Source: Carideicomes alvinocaridis
GTDB taxonomy: Bacteria; Pseudomonadota; Alphaproteobacteria; Rhodobacterales; Rhodobacteraceae
Assembly (NCBI GenBank): GCA_005473895.2
Contig: SRJI02000011.1
Location: forward strand, 1-64,000
Length of the DNA: 64,000 nt
Direction: 5' to 3'
The position numbers were made by a program, and so were the translations under genes. Under the pieces are notes generated by a model. That model worked only from the letters and a program-made list of their open reading frames with translations, did no database searches and was not told where the DNA came from. Of this stretch, positions 56,249-64,000 are shown in pieces (positions within the stretch are counted from its first letter, which is position 1; the number at the start of each line of letters is the position of its first letter).

Positions 56249-56910
56249 CGCGTGATCGTCCCCGTCCGCCGGATTTTCCGTTGCAGCGCCATGATGCCGT
56301 AAAGCAGCGCCTCGGCGGTCGGCGGGCAGCCAGGCACGTAGACGTCCACCGGCACCACGCGGTCGCAGCCGCGCACCACGGAATAGCTGTAGTGATAATA
56401 GCCGCCGCCATTGGCGCAGGATCCCATGGAGATCACGTAGCGCGGCTCGGGCATCTGGTCGTAGACCTTGCGCAGCGCGGGCGCCATCTTGTTGGTCAGT
56501 GTGCCCGCGACGATCATCAGGTCGGACTGGCGCGGAGAGGCGCGCGGCGCGGCGCCGTAGCGTTCCAGGTCGTAGCGCGGCATGGAGGTCTGCATCATCT
56601 CCACGGCGCAGCAGGCCAGGCCGAAGGTCATCCAGTGCAGCGAGCCGGTGCGCGCCCAGTTGATGATGTCCTCGGTCGAGGACAGGATGAAGCCCTTGTC
56701 CTGCAGTTCGCGGTTGAGCGTCTGCACCGCCGTGTCGCGGGTGAAGTCAGGCGCATAGGCGGCCTCGGCCGTGGGGACGGAGGGGCCGGCCTTGACCCGG
56801 TCCGATTGCGGCCCGAAGCCCTGCGTCGTGGTGACGACGGCGTCCTCGCCCTGGGTCTTGTCCTCGGCCACGTTCTTGTCGGTCACGGTCTTCTCGTCGT
56901 TCACTCCCAT
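56245..56910 (-). CDS. nuoB: NADH-quinone oxidoreductase subunit B
   Basis: A 221-residue subunit with cluster N2. The tandem cysteines are in LACCAVEMM; the others are in GSCANGGG and [12 protein letters not shown] polar N-terminal extension of about 55 residues precedes the conserved core. The start at 56910 overlaps the 3' end of nuoA by 10 nt; an internal GTG at 56904 is an alternative. Confidence 0.96.
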   Translation of the reverse strand: MGVNDEKTVTDKNVAEDKTQGEDAVVTTTQGFGPQSDRVKAGPSVPTAEAAYAPDFTRDTAVQTLNRELQDKGFILSSTEDIINWARTGSLHWMTFGLACCAVEMMQTSMPRYDLERYGAAPRASPRQSDLMIVAGTLTNKMAPALRKVYDQMPEPRYVISMGSCANGGGYYHYSYSVVRGCDRVVPVDVYVPGCPPTAEALLYGIMALQRKIRRTGTITR

Positions 56911-57266
56911 TCCAGCGCCCCCTTCTTCCATTCATAGGCGAAGCCCACGGTCAGCACGGCGAGGAAGACCATCATCGACCAGAAGCCGATCATGCTGACC
57001 CCCTGGAAGGCCACGGCCCAGGGAAACAGGAAGGCAATCTCGAGGTCGAAGATGATGAACAGGATCGACACCAGGTAGAAGCGCACGTCGAATTTCATCC
57101 GCGCGTCGTCGAAGGCGTTGAAGCCGCATTCGTAGGCCGACACCTTTTCCGGGTCGGGATTGCGCACGGCAAGAACCACGGCGGCCAGGATCAGGACCAG
57201 CCCGAGCCCGATGGCAACCGCAAGAAAGACGAGAATGGGAAGATATTCTCTCAGCATCTCTTCCAC
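56901..57266 (-). CDS. nuoA: NADH-quinone oxidoreductase subunit A
   Basis: A 121-residue membrane subunit with three helices; it includes the conserved loop [24 protein letters not shown] use GTG 57266 as start, because AAAGGAG lies seven bases upstream and the resulting length of 121 matches Paracoccus denitrificans NuoA. An ATG three codons later is less well placed. It is the first gene of the operon. Confidence 0.95.
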   Translation of the reverse strand: MEEMLREYLPILVFLAVAIGLGLVLILAAVVLAVRNPDPEKVSAYECGFNAFDDARMKFDVRFYLVSILFIIFDLEIAFLFPWAVAFQGVSMIGFWSMMVFLAVLTVGFAYEWKKGALEWE

Positions 57267-57330
57267 GATGTGGCTCCTTTCCGGCGCGCGCATCCGGGCG
57301 CACCGAGTGTGGCTGAAGTGAGTCAGGCAG

Positions 57331-57359
57331 GGTTTAGCCCCGCCCTCGGGCAGGGTCAA
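57331..57359 (-). promoter_or_regulatory. Proposed sigma-70-type promoter of the nuo operon
   Basis: On the minus strand TTGACC (57354-57359) and TAAACC (57331-57336) are separated by 17 nt. The -35 element matches five of six consensus bases; the -10 is weak. Transcription would begin near 57325, about 60 nt before the nuoA GTG. Confidence 0.45.
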
Positions 57360-57542
57360 CCGAACAAGGCCGAGTTTCGTTTTTTCGGAAGAGGCCGGAA
57401 AAGGGCAATTTTTCGTGCATTTAGCCGGGCTTGGCAGGGTTTTCCGGTCGGCCCCCGGCGGAAGTGACGCGGCGCTGGACGCCCCGGACACGGGCAGCGA
57501 CGCCGCATCGCGGCGGAAATGTCACGCCCCGTTGCCCGGAGG

Positions 57543-57577
57543 CCGCGCCCCTCCCCGGCCCACCGGGGGAGGCGCGG
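57543..57577 (-). terminator. Large hairpin after mccA
   Basis: A long G+C stem, CCGCGCCCCTCCCCGG against CCGGGGGAGGCGCGG, with one bulge and a 4-nt loop, 19 nt past the mccA stop. No T run follows on the minus strand, so its strength as a terminator is uncertain. Confidence 0.4.
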
Positions 57578-57595
57578 TGAGGGGGAGGCCGGGCC

Positions 57596-59539
57596 TCAGC
57601 CCGCCTCGTCCGCCTCTTCCAGCCGGATCAGCGCCGCGCCGGCCTCGACCTGCGCGCCTTCCTCGACCATGACTTCGGCCACGACGCCGTCACGCCAGGC
57701 GGTCAGGGCATGTTCCATCTTCATTGCCTCCAGCACGGCCAGCTTCTCGCCCTGCTTGACCTCCTGCCCGGCCTTGGCCAGCACGCTGCGCACCAGCCCC
57801 GGCATCGGCGCCTCGATCACGTCCTCGCCCGAGGCCGCCGCCGCCCGCGCCAGCGGATCGACCAGCGCAAAGCGCGCGCCGTAGCCTGCGAAGATGGTCA
57901 CCGTGTCGCCCTCGCGCGCCCATGACGCCCCGAGCCCGCCGTCATAGGTCCAGGACGTGCCGTCGAAGCGCGCCGCCACCTGCCGTTCGCCCAGGTCCAC
58001 CAGGATGTCGCCGGGGCCGCGCACCTGCACCTTGAGGTCAAGGTCTTCGCCGCGGTGCACCAGCGTCAGGCTGCGCCAGGCGGGTTGCCAGAGCGCGAAG
58101 CCGGCCCAGCGATCCTGTGGGCCCAGCAGCCCGAGCGCCGCCAGCGCGGCCTGCGCCACCACCACGTCGGGTGTTTCCGGCTCTTCGGTCAGCACGTCGA
58201 TATCGCGCCCGATCAGCCCGGTATCCACGTCGCCAGCCGCGAAACCCTCGTGCCCCGCCAGCGCGCCGAGAAAGGCGAGGTTGGTCACGGTGCCCGCCAC
58301 TTCCGTCTCGCGCAGCGCCCGCGCGAGGCGCTTGAGCGCGATGTCCCGGGTCGGGCCATGGGTGATGATCTTGGCGATCATCGGATCGTAATGCGGGCTG
58401 ATCGTGTCGCCCGACCGCACGCCGGTGTCAGCCCGACAGCCCTCGGCAAAGCGCAGGTGTGACAGCGTCCCGGTGGCGGGCAGGAAGCCCTTGGGCACGT
58501 CCTCCGCGTAGAGCCGCGCCTCGAAGGCATGGCCGTTCAGTTGCAGGTCTTCCTGCGCCAGGGGCAGCGGTTCCCCGGCCGCGACGCGGATCTGCCATTC
58601 CACGAGGTCGAGGCCCGTCACCGCCTCCGTCACCGGATGTTCGACCTGCAGCCGGGTGTTCATCTCCATGAACCAGAACCCGTCCGGCCGCAGCCCGTCC
58701 GAGCCGTCGACGATGAACTCCACCGTGCCCGCGCCCTTGTAGCCGATGGCCTCCGCCGCGCGCACCGCGGCCTGCCCCATGGCCGTCCGCATCTCCTCGG
58801 TCATGCCGGGGGCGGGCGCCTCCTCGATCACCTTCTGGTGGCGCCGCTGCAGCGAACAGTCGCGCTCGAAGAGATGCACCGCCCGCTCGCCGTCGCCGAA
58901 GACCTGCACCTCGATATGCCGCGGCTTGGCGACGAACTTCTCGATCAGAACCGCCTCGTTGCCGAACGCCGTGCGCGCCTCGGCCCGGGCGGAGGCCAGC
59001 GCGTCGCCGAAATCCTTCGCCTGCTCGACCAGACGCATGCCCTTGCCGCCGCCGCCGGCGACCGCCTTGATCAGCACCGGGTAGCCGACGGCATCCGCCT
59101 CCAGCTCCAGCCGCCCCGGCTCCTGATCCTCGCCGAGATAGCCGGGCACCACCGGCACGCCCGCCTCGTCCATCAGCCGCTTGGCGGCATCCTTGAGGCC
59201 CATGGCACGGATCGCCTTGGCCGAGGGGCCGATGAAGGTCAGGCCCGCCGCCTCCACCGCGTCCACGAAATCCGGGTTCTCCGACAGGAAGCCATAGCCC
59301 GGGTGGATCGCCTGCGCGCCGGTCTGCCGCGCCGCCTCGATGATGCGGTCGCCCTTGAGGTAGCTTTCCGAGGGCGCCGCGCCGCCGATATGCACCGCCT
59401 GGTCGGCCAGCGCCACGTGGCGCGCGCCCGCATCGGCATCGGAATAGACGGCCACGGTGCGCAGGCCCATGCCGCGCGCGGTTTCGATCACCCGGCAGGC
59501 GATCTCGCCCCGGTTGGCGATCAGGATCGTGTCGAACAT
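57596..59539 (-). CDS. mccA: Methylcrotonyl-CoA carboxylase biotin-containing subunit
   Basis: The alpha subunit carboxylates biotin with ATP and bicarbonate in leucine breakdown. The 647-residue protein has an N-terminal biotin carboxylase (LIANRGEIACRVIETARG, then KAVAGGGGKGMRLVE as the ATP-grasp loop), a middle connector domain, and a C-terminal biotinyl domain with biotin on Lys607 (EAMKMEH). The start at 59539 follows AGGTGAG. The pairing with an MCC-type beta subunit and isovaleryl-CoA dehydrogenase favours MCC over acetyl- or propionyl-CoA carboxylase. A BirA ligase gene is at 37994. Confidence 0.92.
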   Translation of the reverse strand: MFDTILIANRGEIACRVIETARGMGLRTVAVYSDADAGARHVALADQAVHIGGAAPSESYLKGDRIIEAARQTGAQAIHPGYGFLSENPDFVDAVEAAGLTFIGPSAKAIRAMGLKDAAKRLMDEAGVPVVPGYLGEDQEPGRLELEADAVGYPVLIKAVAGGGGKGMRLVEQAKDFGDALASARAEARTAFGNEAVLIEKFVAKPRHIEVQVFGDGERAVHLFERDCSLQRRHQKVIEEAPAPGMTEEMRTAMGQAAVRAAEAIGYKGAGTVEFIVDGSDGLRPDGFWFMEMNTRLQVEHPVTEAVTGLDLVEWQIRVAAGEPLPLAQEDLQLNGHAFEARLYAEDVPKGFLPATGTLSHLRFAEGCRADTGVRSGDTISPHYDPMIAKIITHGPTRDIALKRLARALRETEVAGTVTNLAFLGALAGHEGFAAGDVDTGLIGRDIDVLTEEPETPDVVVAQAALAALGLLGPQDRWAGFALWQPAWRSLTLVHRGEDLDLKVQVRGPGDILVDLGERQVAARFDGTSWTYDGGLGASWAREGDTVTIFAGYGARFALVDPLARAAAASGEDVIEAPMPGLVRSVLAKAGQEVKQGEKLAVLEAMKMEHALTAWRDGVVAEVMVEEGAQVEAGAALIRLEEADEAG

Positions 59540-59635
59540 CTCACCTGGCTCCTGCTTCATCTTGCCAGAAAAACTCCGGGGAGCGCGAGGGGTTGGCCCC
59601 TCGCTCCCTCACCTTCCACGCGCGCAAACGCCCCA

Positions 59636-61255
59636 TCACATGCGGAACACGCCAAAGCGCGTCTCCCCGATCGGCGCGTTGAGCGTGGCGCGGAGCGACA
59701 ATGCCAGCACCTCGCGGGTGCGGCGCGGATCGACGATGCCGTCGTCCCAGAGCCGCGCGGAGGCGTAGAGCGGGTGCGACTGCCGCTCGAACATCTCGAT
59801 CGTGGGGCGCTTGAATTCGGCCTCTTCCTCCTCGGACCAGTCCTTGCCCGCCCGCTCCAGCGCGTCGCGCTTCACGGTGGCCAGCACGCCCGCCGCCTGT
59901 TCGCCGCCCATCACGGAGATCCGCGAGTTGGGCCACGTCCAGAGGAACCGCGGCTGGTAGGCCCGGCCCGCCATGCCGTAATTGCCCGCTCCGAAGGATC
60001 CGCCGACCAGCATGGTGACCTTGGGCACCTGCGTCGTGGCCACCGCGGTCACCAGCTTGGCGCCGTGGCGGGCGATGCCCTCGTTTTCATATTTCCGCCC
60101 GACCATGAAGCCGGTGATGTTCTGCAGGAAGACCAGCGGCGTGCCGCGCTGCGAACAGAGCTCGACGAAATGTGCACCCTTCTGCGCCGCCTCGGAGAAG
60201 AGCACGCCGTTATTGGCGATGATCCCCACAGGGCAGCCCTCGATATGGGCGAAGCCGCAGACCAGCGTTTCGCCGAAGCGTGGCTTGAACTCGTCGAAGT
60301 ACGACCCGTCCACCACCCGCGCGATCACTTCGCGGATGTCATAGGGGGTGCGCAGGTCGGCCGGAACCACGCCGGTGATCTCGTCGGGGTCATAGGCCGG
60401 CTCTGCGGGTGTCTCCATCCGCAGGCCCGGGTTCACCCCGCCTGCCCCGCCCACGCGGTTGAGCTGCCCGACCGCGCGCCGCGCCAGCGCCAGCGCATGG
60501 GCGTCGTCCTCGGCCAGGTAGTCGGCCACGCCCGACAGCCGGGTGTGCACGTCGCCGCCGCCCAGATCCTCGGCGGTCACCACCTCGCCGGTCGCGGCCT
60601 TTACCAGCGGCGGCCCGGCGAGGAAGATCGTCCCCTGCTCCTTCACGATGATGGTGACGTCCGACATGGCGGGCACGTAGGCGCCCCCGGCGGTGCAGGA
60701 GCCCATGACCACTGCGATCTGGGGGATGCCCTTGGCGCTCATGTTGGCCTGGTTGTAGAAGATGCGGCCGAAATGGTCGCGGTCCGGAAAGACCTCGTCC
60801 TGGTTGGGCAGGTTCGCCCCGCCGGAGTCGACAAGGTAGATGCAGGGAAGGTGGTTCTCCTCCGCGATCTCCTGCGCGCGCAGGTGCTTCTTGACCGTCA
60901 TCGGGTAATAGGTGCCGCCCTTCACGGTGGCGTCGTTGCAGACCACCATGCAGTCGAGCCCCTGCACCCGGCCGATCCCCGCGACCACGCCCGCGGCAGG
61001 CGCGGCGCCGTCATACATGCCGTGGGCCGCCGTCGCCCCCACCTCGAGGAAGGGCGAGCCGGGGTCGAGCAGGTTCGCCACCCTTTCGCGCGGGAGCATC
61101 TTGCCGCGCCCGAGGTGCCGCTCGCGCGCCTTCTCGCCGCCGCCCGCCGCCGCGGCCTCCGCCGCCTCGCGGACCACGGAAAGCGCGTCTTCATGCGCCT
61201 CGCGGTTGGCCCGGAACGCCTCGGACGAGGGGATTGCCTGGGATTGCAGTTTCAT
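59636..61255 (-). CDS. mccB: Methylcrotonyl-CoA carboxylase carboxyltransferase subunit
   Basis: The 539-residue beta subunit transfers the carboxyl group from biotin to 3-methylcrotonyl-CoA. It shows the carboxyltransferase fold with [16 protein letters not shown]-like start (read [18 protein letters not shown]), [36 protein letters not shown] and [19 protein letters not shown]. MccB-type length. The ATG overlaps the acyl-CoA synthetase stop (ATGA), so it is co-translated with it; mccA follows after 96 nt. Confidence 0.95.
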   Translation of the reverse strand: MKLQSQAIPSSEAFRANREAHEDALSVVREAAEAAAAGGGEKARERHLGRGKMLPRERVANLLDPGSPFLEVGATAAHGMYDGAAPAAGVVAGIGRVQGLDCMVVCNDATVKGGTYYPMTVKKHLRAQEIAEENHLPCIYLVDSGGANLPNQDEVFPDRDHFGRIFYNQANMSAKGIPQIAVVMGSCTAGGAYVPAMSDVTIIVKEQGTIFLAGPPLVKAATGEVVTAEDLGGGDVHTRLSGVADYLAEDDAHALALARRAVGQLNRVGGAGGVNPGLRMETPAEPAYDPDEITGVVPADLRTPYDIREVIARVVDGSYFDEFKPRFGETLVCGFAHIEGCPVGIIANNGVLFSEAAQKGAHFVELCSQRGTPLVFLQNITGFMVGRKYENEGIARHGAKLVTAVATTQVPKVTMLVGGSFGAGNYGMAGRAYQPRFLWTWPNSRISVMGGEQAAGVLATVKRDALERAGKDWSEEEEAEFKRPTIEMFERQSHPLYASARLWDDGIVDPRRTREVLALSLRATLNAPIGETRFGVFRM

Positions 61256-62826
61256 GTCTCACCTTTCTCCTCGGCCGTCTCCGCCGTCGCGCGGGCCTTC
61301 AGCTCCTTGCGGATCACCTTGCCGGTCACCGTCATCGGCAGCTCGTCCAGGAACGCGATCTCGCGCGGGTAGCTGTAGCTGGCGAGCCGCGCGCGGACCC
61401 AGTTCTGCAGTTCCGCCGCCAGGTCCTCGCCCGGCTCGGAGCCCGGTTTCACCACCACGTAGGCCTTCACGATCTCGGTACGCAGCGCGTCGGGCTTGCC
61501 CACCACGCCCACCGTCGCCACCTCGGGGTGTGTCAGCAGGCAATCCTCCACCTCGCCCGGGCCGATCCGGTAGCCCGACGAGGTGATCACGTCGTCCTCG
61601 CGCCCGACGAAGCGGAGGTAGCCGTCGTCCCAGCGGCCGCGGTCGCCGGTCAGCAGCCACTTGCCGCGGAACTTCTTCGCCGTCTCCTCGGGCTTGCGCC
61701 AGTATTCCAGCATCATCGACGCCGCGCCCGCCCGGATGGCGATGTCGCCTTCTTCCTTCGCCGGCTTTCCGTCTGCGTCGATCACCCCGATCTCGAAGCC
61801 CGGCGCGGGTTTGCCGATGCAGCCGGGTCGCGGCGGGAAGAGCACGCCGCAGGACGACGCCACCATGTTGCACTCGGTCTGGCCGTAGAATTCGTTGATC
61901 GTCACGCCAAAGGCGGCGCGGCCCCATTCCAGCATCTCCGCGCCCAGCGGCTCGCCGCCCGAGGCGACGGAGCGCAGGCCCGGGATCTCGGCATCCGCCG
62001 CCTTGAGCATCCGCAGCGCCGTGGGCGGGAAGAAGACGTTGCGCACGCCCGCCTCGACGATGATGCGGCGGCATTCGTCGACGCTGAACTTCGGCAGCCG
62101 CGCGGCCACCACCGGCACGCCCAGCGCAAGGCCCGGCATCGCCACGTCGAACAGCCCGCCGATCCAGGCCCAGTCCGCCGGGGTCCAGAGGCAGTCGCCC
62201 TCCTGCCCCAGGAAATCGTGGCTGATCTCGACCCCCGGAAGGTGGCCGGTCAGCATCCGGTGACCGTGCAGCGCGCCCTTGGGGCTGCCGGTGGTGCCCG
62301 AGGTGTAGATCAGCACCGCCGGGTCGTCGGGCCCCGTATCCACCCCGGCGCTGGCGCGGGTGGTGGTGGGCAGGTCGTCCTCCGTCAGCGCGCGCAGGCC
62401 GAGCTTGCGAACCTGTTTAGCGCCCGCCTCGTCGGTGACCACCAGCCCGGCGCCGCTGTCGGTCAGCCGCGATTCCAGCGCGCCCTTCTGGAACAGGGTG
62501 AAAAGCGGCACGGAGATCGCCCCGATCCGCCAGATGGCGATATGAGCGGCGGCGCAGAGCGGGGATTGCGACAGCAGCACCCCCACCCGGTCGCCGCGCA
62601 GCACGCCGCGGTCCAGAAGCTCCGCCTCGACCCGGCGGGACAGCCTCCAGAGGTCGCGGTAGCTCAGGTCGCGCGGCGCCTTGCCGGTCATGTCGATCAT
62701 CGCCAGCCGGTCGGGTTCGCGCGCGGCCCAGCCGTCGCAGACCTGGTGCGCCATGTTCAGGCTGGAGGGCAGATCCCAGCGAAAGCCCTCGGCCAGCGTG
62801 TCGTAGTCGCGCGTCTGTTTCAGCAT
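61252..62826 (-). CDS. AMP-forming acyl-CoA synthetase
   Basis: A 524-residue adenylate-forming enzyme. Motif A3 reads [19 protein letters not shown]; later come the GQTECNMV segment, [20 protein letters not shown] and the catalytic Lys in [12 protein letters not shown]. It activates a carboxylic acid as its CoA ester. In this cluster the substrate may be isovalerate or a related branched short acid, which is inference. It overlaps mccB by 4 nt. Confidence 0.92.
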   Translation of the reverse strand: MLKQTRDYDTLAEGFRWDLPSSLNMAHQVCDGWAAREPDRLAMIDMTGKAPRDLSYRDLWRLSRRVEAELLDRGVLRGDRVGVLLSQSPLCAAAHIAIWRIGAISVPLFTLFQKGALESRLTDSGAGLVVTDEAGAKQVRKLGLRALTEDDLPTTTRASAGVDTGPDDPAVLIYTSGTTGSPKGALHGHRMLTGHLPGVEISHDFLGQEGDCLWTPADWAWIGGLFDVAMPGLALGVPVVAARLPKFSVDECRRIIVEAGVRNVFFPPTALRMLKAADAEIPGLRSVASGGEPLGAEMLEWGRAAFGVTINEFYGQTECNMVASSCGVLFPPRPGCIGKPAPGFEIGVIDADGKPAKEEGDIAIRAGAASMMLEYWRKPEETAKKFRGKWLLTGDRGRWDDGYLRFVGREDDVITSSGYRIGPGEVEDCLLTHPEVATVGVVGKPDALRTEIVKAYVVVKPGSEPGEDLAAELQNWVRARLASYSYPREIAFLDELPMTVTGKVIRKELKARATAETAEEKGET

Positions 62827-62872
62827 CGCGCCCCACCCCTGCCCCGGGCCGGGCGTCGCCGTGTCGGGTCGC

Positions 62873-63271
62873 TCATGCCTCCAGCTCCTTCTTGACTTGC
62901 TCCAGCTCCTTGTCGAGGAACCACGAGGTGATGGACCGGATGATGACCAGCGTCAGCAGGAACAGCAGGTCGGCAAAGGCGAGGCTGAGCGCCGTGTGGA
63001 TCACGTCCGACACGATGAAAAGCTCCAGCCCGGCGAGGATGTAGCGCCCGAGCCGGATGCGTTCGCGGTTGGTCCGGTTCACCCGCGACGCGTCGTCCCG
63101 CACCACCTCGGCAAAGAAGACCCCGAGGATGAAACGGATCGCGCCGATCAGCAGGATCAGGATCGCGCAGAGGTCGATCGCCGTCGCCACCCAGTCCAGC
63201 ACCTCGATCAGGAGCGGGAAATGAGCGTGCAGCACGGTTTCCTCGGTCTCGAAGCCGAGCAGGCCGTTCAT
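62873..63271 (-). CDS. DUF1622 membrane protein
   Basis: A 132-residue inner-membrane protein with about three helices. ALIDLCAIL-type helix 1 (here AIDLCAILILLIGAIRFI), then RIRLGRYILAGLELFIVSDVIHTAL and VIIRSITSWFLDKELEQVKKE match DUF1622. GGGAGG lies upstream of its ATG. It sits between isovaleryl-CoA dehydrogenase and the acyl-CoA synthetase; its link to leucine catabolism is not known. Confidence 0.85.
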   Translation of the reverse strand: MNGLLGFETEETVLHAHFPLLIEVLDWVATAIDLCAILILLIGAIRFILGVFFAEVVRDDASRVNRTNRERIRLGRYILAGLELFIVSDVIHTALSLAFADLLFLLTLVIIRSITSWFLDKELEQVKKELEA

Positions 63272-63297
63272 CGGCGCCTCCCTTCACCCTGCATGGC

Positions 63298-64000
63298 TCA
63301 CGTCATCGCCGCCATCATCTCGCGCCCGATCAGCATCCGCCGGATTTCCGAGGTGCCCGCGCCGATCTCCATCAGCTTGGCGTCGCGGAAGATGCGGCTC
63401 ACCGGCGTCTCGTTGAGGAAGCCCGCGCCGCCCATGGCCTGCACTGCCTGGTGGGCCACGACCATCGCCTCCTCGGACGCGTAAAGCACGCAGGCCGCCG
63501 CGTCCTGCCGGGTCACCAGCCCCTTGTCGCAGGCCTTGGCCACCTCGTAGACATAGGCCCGCGAGGAATTCATCTTGGTGTACATGTCGGCGATCTTGCC
63601 CTGCATGAGCTGGAAGTTCCCGATCGGCTGGCCGAACTGCTTGCGCTCCACCATGTAGGGCATCACCTCGTCGAGGCAGGCCGCCATGATCCCGGTGCCG
63701 ATCCCCGACAGGACCACACGCTCGTAATCGAGGCCCGACATCAGCACGCGGACGCCCTTGCCCTCCTCGCCGAGGATGTTCTCGAAGGGCACCTCGCAAT
63801 CCTCGAAGATCAGCTCGGCGGTGTTGGAGCCGCGCATCCCCAGCTTGTCGAAATGCGGCGAGGTGGAGAAGCCGGTCATCTCCTTCTCGATCAGGAAGGC
63901 GGTGATGCCCTTCGACCCGGCCTCGGGGTCGGTCTTGGCATAGACCACCAGCGTGTCGGCGTCGGGACCGTTGGTGATCCAGAACTTGTTGCCGTTCAGC
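63298..64000 (-). CDS. ivd: Isovaleryl-CoA dehydrogenase, C-terminal part (cut by window edge)
   Basis: The reading frame is open to the right edge, so the N-terminus is missing; about 233 residues are seen. They include [33 protein letters not shown] and the isovaleryl-type [11 protein letters not shown]. The Glu in DYER is the catalytic base in isovaleryl-CoA dehydrogenase. The position used by most other acyl-CoA dehydrogenases (YEGT) is occupied here by IGAGTSE, without the glutamate, which supports the specific call. It oxidises isovaleryl-CoA to 3-methylcrotonyl-CoA, the substrate of MccAB encoded downstream. Confidence 0.94.
   Translation of the reverse strand, partial: LNGNKFWITNGPDADTLVVYAKTDPEAGSKGITAFLIEKEMTGFSTSPHFDKLGMRGSNTAELIFEDCEVPFENILGEEGKGVRVLMSGLDYERVVLSGIGTGIMAACLDEVMPYMVERKQFGQPIGNFQLMQGKIADMYTKMNSSRAYVYEVAKACDKGLVTRQDAAACVLYASEEAMVVAHQAVQAMGGAGFLNETPVSRIFRDAKLMEIGAGTSEIRRMLIGREMMAAMT

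Larger units (their letters stand above)
57267..57595. other. Intergenic region mccA/nuoA with the nuo promoter
   Basis: 329 nt between two leftward genes. It contains a proposed nuo promoter (57331-57359), a large G+C hairpin just after mccA (57543-57577) and an A/T-rich patch around 57375-57420. No coding frame is convincing. Confidence 0.6.

Noticed and set aside
1-64000. CRISPR arrays, insertion sequences or prophage
   Set aside because: No regularly spaced direct repeats, transposase motifs or phage structural genes were seen.

Overview
The window is about 67% GC, has no rRNA, IS element or CRISPR array, and is densely coding. Its content points to an alphaproteobacterium of the Rhodobacteraceae (Roseobacter/Paracoccus type). 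The markers are a copper nitrite reductase with a nor cluster, a complex I operon interrupted by small envelope-protein genes, the nuoN-birA-coaX-rnj gene order, a VPLPA-CTERM protein, a type B PutA beside an Lrp-type PutR, and family-restricted small proteins (DUF5333, DUF5337, DUF2842). Names come from reading the translations and motifs by eye; no database search was run.

Region 1 (1-6080) is nitrogen oxide and methylamine metabolism. It holds the 3' part of norD, two tiny membrane proteins and nnrU on the + strand, facing nirK on the - strand. nirK has a terminator and an NnrR/FNR-type site placed as a class II activator. Together these reduce nitrite to NO and support NO reduction to N2O. 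A TMADH-like N-demethylase follows.

Region 2 (6343-18257) is accessory: a TAXI-type TRAP transporter with its DUF1850 protein, a BLUF photosensor, a GAF histidine kinase, an SRAP (HMCES/YedK) DNA-protein crosslink protein, an MFS transporter, a VPLPA-CTERM surface protein, two tandem paralogous mini membrane proteins, an outer-membrane barrel protein, tRNA-Leu(UAA) and putR.

Region 3 (18281-35350) holds putA, a rhomboid protease, DUF2842, purA, a FOXRED2-like flavoprotein, an atypical SDR, a Hint-domain protein, prfC, an unknown Cys-rich protein coupled to prfC, two tandem glycosyltransferases and an RhlE-type helicase. Two intergenic spots between convergent genes carry the same kind of paired AT-rich hairpin.

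Region 4 (35535-57266, - strand) is a single long complex I transcription unit: nuoA-B-C-D-[lipoprotein]-E-[HhH membrane protein]-[DUF5337]-F-[lipoprotein]-[DUF5333]-G-[lipoprotein]-H-I-[CMD family]-J-K-L-M-N-birA-coaX-rnj. Many junctions are ATGA or TGATG overlaps. All 14 core subunits are present. Four of the inserted proteins are predicted to be exported, and each has exactly two cysteines besides any lipobox cysteine. A helix-hairpin-helix module is shared between the NuoE tail and a membrane-anchored neighbour.

Region 5 (57596-64000, - strand) is leucine/isovalerate catabolism: isovaleryl-CoA dehydrogenase (cut by the right edge), a DUF1622 membrane protein, an acyl-CoA synthetase and both subunits of methylcrotonyl-CoA carboxylase.

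The least explained biology is the set of exported and membrane proteins embedded in the nuo operon; the tandem mini membrane proteins at 15.9-16.4 kb come next.
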